Source: Gemmatimonadota bacterium
GTDB taxonomy: Bacteria; Latescibacterota; UBA2968; UBA8231
DNA length: 64,000 nucleotides
Reading direction: 5' to 3'
NCBI GenBank assembly: GCA_018660835.1
Contig: JABJJN010000080.1
Span: 124,001-188,000 of the forward strand
Shown one piece after another: positions 61,015-64,000 of this stretch. The notes beneath the pieces are model-generated. The model was not told the DNA's origin. It did not search any database and saw nothing but the letters and a program-made list of their open reading frames with translations. Position numbers and translations under genes: made by a program. Each line of letters opens with the position of its first letter. Position 1 is the stretch's first letter.

Positions 61015-62058
61015 TTGACCGAGCCTACAACTGACATGAGCGGACTGCGGCGCGCCCGGCAGCGCACCGCGGACATCCTCTTCTCGCGTGACAGGGAGGA
61101 TCCGTGGACCCAACGTTTCGACGTCGTTCTGATTCTCATGGTCGCCCTGAATGTCGTCGCCGTGATCCTGGAATCCGTGGCAACCATCCGGGCCGATTGG
61201 GGCGCCTACCTCCACGCCTTCGAAATGCTCTCGGTTGTCATCTTCAGCGTCGAGTACGTGCTGCGTATCTGGTCAGCCGTCGACAATCCCTGGGAGACGA
61301 AATTCCGGTCACCGACCCGTGGTCGTCTACGCTTCGCACGCACCCCCATGGCGATCATCGACCTGTTTGCCATCCTCCCGTTCTATCTCGGTCTCCTGGT
61401 GCCGGTGGATTTACGATTTCTGCGTGTGCTGAGGCTCCTGCGCATCTTCAAGCTCACCCGGTATTCGGGGTCGATGACGCTATTGTTCCAGGTATTGCGC
61501 CAGGAGGCCCGCACGGTCGGCGCCGCCATGTTCGTCCTGCTCCTGATACTGGTGATCGCATCCAGTCTGGCCTTCATCGTCGAAGGTGATGCGCACCCTT
61601 CTGGGGCCTTCTCCTCCATCCCGGCCACCATGTACTGGGCCGTGATCACAATGACGACCGTCGGCTACGGTGACGTCGTCCCCGCGACAGCCCTCGGCAA
61701 GCTGCTGACTGCGGTCATGGCCATCATTAGTGTGGGTATGGTCGCCCTGCCAGCGGGCATCCTCGCGTCTGGTTTCTCCGCTGCCCTGCAGCGGCGCCGT
61801 GATGAGGTGGAGGACAGGATCGAGGACGCACTTGCTGACGGGGATCTGACAGCAGAGGAACAGGCCGAAATCGAAGATCTTGTGGGCCGGCTCAACGTGA
61901 GTCCTGCTGATGTACGGGCACTCATGACGGCCACCCGTCGAAGTGCGGGCCTACCGTGTCCGCATTGTGGCAAGTCTCACTGGGCCGCCCCCTGGCGGGG
62001 CGGCCCAGTGAGACTCTATGGCGTAAAGTCGTCTGGGACCACATTCGGGACCAGTTGA
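61015..62058 (+). CDS. Voltage-gated potassium channel
   Basis: A 347-residue six-TM channel. S1-S3 helices appear at 36-56, 66-86 and 113-130; S4 is RFLRVLRLLRIFKLTRY (134-150) with regular arginines; S5/S6 flank the filter TMTTVGYGD (212-220). A C-terminal acidic helix (VEDRIEDALADGDLTAEEQAE) and a CPHCGK motif follow. TTG 61015 has AGGA about eight bases upstream; ATG 61036 is the alternative start. The end of the gene overlaps the strong hairpin at 61973-62015. Confidence 0.95.
   Translation: MTEPTTDMSGLRRARQRTADILFSRDREDPWTQRFDVVLILMVALNVVAVILESVATIRADWGAYLHAFEMLSVVIFSVEYVLRIWSAVDNPWETKFRSPTRGRLRFARTPMAIIDLFAILPFYLGLLVPVDLRFLRVLRLLRIFKLTRYSGSMTLLFQVLRQEARTVGAAMFVLLLILVIASSLAFIVEGDAHPSGAFSSIPATMYWAVITMTTVGYGDVVPATALGKLLTAVMAIISVGMVALPAGILASGFSAALQRRRDEVEDRIEDALADGDLTAEEQAEIEDLVGRLNVSPADVRALMTATRRSAGLPCPHCGKSHWAAPWRGGPVRLYGVKSSGTTFGTS
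61973..62015. terminator. 19-bp perfect stem-loop between convergent genes
   Basis: A 19-bp arm (61973-61991) pairs perfectly with 61997-62015 around loop CTGGC. The core is CTGGGCCGCCCC / GGGGCGGCCCAG. It lies inside the last codons of the potassium channel and immediately next to the TAG of the convergent DUF3124 gene. No T tract on either side, so it may act as a bidirectional block or RNA-stabilising hairpin. Confidence 0.6.
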
Positions 62059-62546
62059 GTCCCCCGAGTTACGAAAGATGTCCCTATGGATGAGGAAAGA
62101 CTCACGTGGACCGCCTCCACGAGAGGCGCCGGCACACCGGCTTGGCCTTCCCATTCGACAAGGAAATTTGCCCCGAGACTCGTGGTGTCGCCTGGCGACA
62201 CGCGGACTTGGTATGTCGCCATCGGCGACAGGGAGACCTTCTCCTGCAGGAAATCGCGGACAATCTTTCCATCGGTATTGTAGTAACGGACTTTGTGCAC
62301 CCAGATGGAATCACGAAAGCTGATGTTGTGGACTGAGAGCGTCGTCGTCAGCCGTCGCGCCGTCCCCTCACCATGAGTCACGTGGGAGTAAGTCGGTACG
62401 TATATCACGTGGTGATCGCCCAACTCGCCGATCGGATCCGCGGCGGCAGCACGAGCGGCAACTTCGGAAGAAGGCGGCCGAGTATCGCCCTCGCCACAGG
62501 CGACCAGCAGGAGAGTAACAAGACCTGCGATTGTGATCCGGTTCAT
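62016..62546 (-). CDS. DUF3124 lipoprotein
   Basis: A 176-residue protein. GGAGA lies six to seven bases ahead of ATG 62546. Lipobox LLLVAC near residue 15. The body matches DUF3124: IYVPTYSHVTHG, LTTTLSVHNISF, VRYYNTDGKIVRDFL, MATYQVRVSPGDTTSLGANF and LVEWEGQAGVPAPLVEAVHV. Function of the family is unknown. It stands convergent to the potassium channel. Confidence 0.88.
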   Translation of the reverse strand: MNRITIAGLVTLLLVACGEGDTRPPSSEVAARAAAADPIGELGDHHVIYVPTYSHVTHGEGTARRLTTTLSVHNISFRDSIWVHKVRYYNTDGKIVRDFLQEKVSLSPMATYQVRVSPGDTTSLGANFLVEWEGQAGVPAPLVEAVHVSLSSSIGTSFVTRGTQLVPNVVPDDFTP

Positions 62547-62635
62547 CGGGTTCTCCGCGTAAGTGGAAGGCATCTACGGTAGGTATCCACATTGTAGATG
62601 TCCAGGATGACCCACCTCAATCTGGAGCAATCTGA

Positions 62636-62938
62636 GGCGTAGTCTGGGCCTGCCCAGGACGTGCGTTTCCATTGACTTTTGACCTGGCTCAGAATTACCC
62701 GAATCCGTTCAATCCCACCACAACCATTGCCTACCGGGTCTCACAGGCCAGCAATGTGCGTCTGGTGATCTACAATGTTCTTGGTCAACCGATCGCCACA
62801 CCGGTAAGGCACTTTCACCCAGCCGGAAACTATCGGTCCCACTTCGATGGAACTGAGCTTTCTTCGGGCGTTTATTTCTATCGACTCTTCAGCGACGGTC
62901 AACTGGTCCAGACCAGGAAGATGCTGCTGAGCCGGTAG
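62636..62938 (+). pseudogene. Orphan C-terminal FlgD/T9SS-like tail
   Basis: The open frame starts after a TGA at 62633 and has no ATG; the first codons with possible initiation are weak (TTG 62672). From 62672 it reads LAQNYPNPFNPTTTIAYRVS, then YNVLGQPIATPVRHF, GVYFYRLFSDGQ and RKMLLSR, a complete FlgD-Ig/T9SS-like sorting domain with nothing in front of it. The same domain is attached to a DUF362 protein at 25578. I read this as the residue of a truncated secreted protein. Confidence 0.75.
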
Positions 62939-63059
62939 AAAGAGCGCGGCTGAGCACGAATATCTCTGTTGCTCTCGACATGCTTGCTCAACACGCGTTC
63001 TATTGGCCCTCGACAACAAGTGACAGTCTGACCCACCGGACACGGAAAAGAGGACAACA

Positions 63060-63953
63060 ATGGCCGCAGAGCCCTGGCGCTATGAAAAACTGACCTGGCC
63101 CGATGTCAACGATGCTGTACAAGCGGACAAGGTCATCATCGTACCCGTCGGTTCAACTGAGCAGCATGGCCCCCACCTGCCACTGGACGTGGATGTCGTC
63201 TGCCCACGAGGTATGGCCGAAGAGGCGGCCAAGCTGATCCCTAACGACGTTCTGATCATGCCGGCCTTCATCCATGGCTATACGGCGCATGTGATGGATT
63301 TCCCGGGGACGGTCAATGTGGATTGGGAGAACTTCATCAAGTGCAATGTCGACGTCGGCAAGAGCCTGGCCTATCACGGCTTCAAGAAGATCATCTTCCT
63401 CAACGGACATGGGTCCAACTCACCCAACCTGGATCTGGCTGCCCGCCGGGTGAATCTCGAAACCGACGCCGAATGCATTCACTGTAACTGGTGGTCTCTG
63501 CTGTCGGTTGATCCCGACTTCATGAAGAACTGGCGCGAGAGCAAGTTCCCCGGTGGCTGTGCCCATGCCTGCGAATTGGAAACCTCCGTCTACCTCTATT
63601 TTGACGAGGACAACGTTCGCAAGGACAAGATCGACGATGGCGATATCGCCTTCCATCAGTACAAATCAGACTTTCGCTGGGTTGACCTCTTTGGGGCAGG
63701 TCCCGGCACGCCCATCAGCTGGACCGCCTCCTATTCAGATTCTGGTGTCCTGGGACAGGCATCGCTGGCAACCAAGGAGAAGGGCGAAGCGGTTGTGAAA
63801 CAGGTCAGCTCACAGTTGGCGCGTATGGTCACCGAGTTCCGTGCCCTACCCAAGCCACGTCGCGGCGATCACCACACAACCCCACCCACTATGCCGATGC
63901 CCTGGAAAGCCGACGGCACACCCGATACGAGCGGCAACGTGCACGAACAATGA
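63060..63953 (+). CDS. Creatininase-family amidohydrolase
   Basis: A 297-residue metal-dependent amidase-like protein. AGAGGA precedes the ATG. Metal and catalytic motifs: PVGSTEQHGPHLPLDVDV (Glu34, His36, Asp45 region), IFLNGHGSNSPN near 117 and GCAHACELETSVYLYFDE near 175. The family hydrolyses cyclic amides such as creatinine or related formamides. No signal peptide. Substrate not deducible; it stands alone downstream of the sorting-domain remnant. Confidence 0.93.
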   Translation: MAAEPWRYEKLTWPDVNDAVQADKVIIVPVGSTEQHGPHLPLDVDVVCPRGMAEEAAKLIPNDVLIMPAFIHGYTAHVMDFPGTVNVDWENFIKCNVDVGKSLAYHGFKKIIFLNGHGSNSPNLDLAARRVNLETDAECIHCNWWSLLSVDPDFMKNWRESKFPGGCAHACELETSVYLYFDEDNVRKDKIDDGDIAFHQYKSDFRWVDLFGAGPGTPISWTASYSDSGVLGQASLATKEKGEAVVKQVSSQLARMVTEFRALPKPRRGDHHTTPPTMPMPWKADGTPDTSGNVHEQ

Positions 63954-63964
63954 CAGCTGCAGAC

Positions 63965-64000
63965 ATGGAGAGATCCGTCCATTATCAAGAGAAGGATCCG
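63965..64000 (+). other. Possible start of a further gene at the window edge
   Basis: ATG 63965 opens 12 codons to the edge. AGAGAAGGA near 63988-63996 could equally be the ribosome site of a gene starting just outside. Too short to decide. Confidence 0.2.

Overview
The window looks like a piece of a GC-rich, Gram-negative genome of the FCB type, most like Candidatus Latescibacterota or a similar uncultured heterotroph of the Poribacteria kind. That placement is inference. It rests on secreted proteins ending in the YPNPFN-type FlgD/T9SS-like sorting domain, a TonB receptor, outer-membrane barrels, and a catabolic gene set rich in sulfatase, enolase-superfamily, DegT aminotransferase, ceramidase-like, phytanoyl-CoA dioxygenase-like, creatininase-like and CBM9 proteins. 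No rRNA, tRNA, CRISPR array, complete insertion sequence or phage module was seen.

Layout. 1-4 kb: tail of a secreted protein, a five-bladed-propeller glycosidase-like protein, and a flavin/NAD domain fused to a NosR/NapH-like membrane ferredoxin. 4-8.5 kb: a large sensor (14 propeller repeats, Y_Y_Y, TM, SpoIIE phosphatase), a small duplicated Nif11-like protein and about 0.8 kb without a clear gene. 8.5-12.3 kb: an unfamiliar group made of a secreted barrel-like protein, a Big-1 lipoprotein, a 55-residue ORF and a transglutaminase-like TPR protein. 12.7-18.7 kb: aldo/keto reductase, enolase-superfamily dehydratase, LA_2272-type repeat protein, TIM-barrel protein and two paralogous secreted proteins, the second frameshifted. 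18.8-25.3 kb (minus strand): sialidase-like protein, enolase-superfamily protein, DegT aminotransferase and ceramidase-like hydrolase. 25.6-36.2 kb: DUF362 protein with FlgD tail, CBM9 protein, small secreted protein, sulfatase (minus), propeller protein, second ceramidase-like protein and a heparinase-like protein. 36.3-39.4 kb (minus): a translationally coupled operon of DegT aminotransferase, cysteine hydrolase and polysaccharide deacetylase. 39.8-50.1 kb: TonB receptor and two very large CBM9-bearing glycosidase-like proteins. 50.1-53.2 kb (minus): degenerate receiver-HDOD protein, frameshifted FapA-like protein and an unknown. 53.3-58.0 kb (minus): sialidase-like/FAD oxidoreductase pair and barrel/metallo-hydrolase pair. 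58.3-64 kb: small protein plus PhyH-like dioxygenase, SelA-like PLP enzyme (minus), potassium channel, DUF3124 lipoprotein (minus), an orphan FlgD tail and a creatininase-family amidohydrolase.

How it fits together. Most genes suit a scavenger of complex, probably sulfated, acetylated or amino-sugar-containing polysaccharides. A TonB receptor imports; CBM9 proteins, sulfatase, sialidase-like, heparinase-like and deacetylase proteins trim polymers; enolase-superfamily dehydratases, the aldo/keto reductase, aminotransferases and oxidoreductases process sugar acids or amino sugars. The HTCS-like propeller sensor is the obvious candidate for reading polymer cues, but it ends in a PP2C phosphatase rather than a kinase. 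The least explained parts are the 8.5-12.3 kb cluster, the Nif11-like small protein, the 17.6-18.7 kb paralogue pair, and a WG-x-(V/L)-K motif shared by four secreted proteins.
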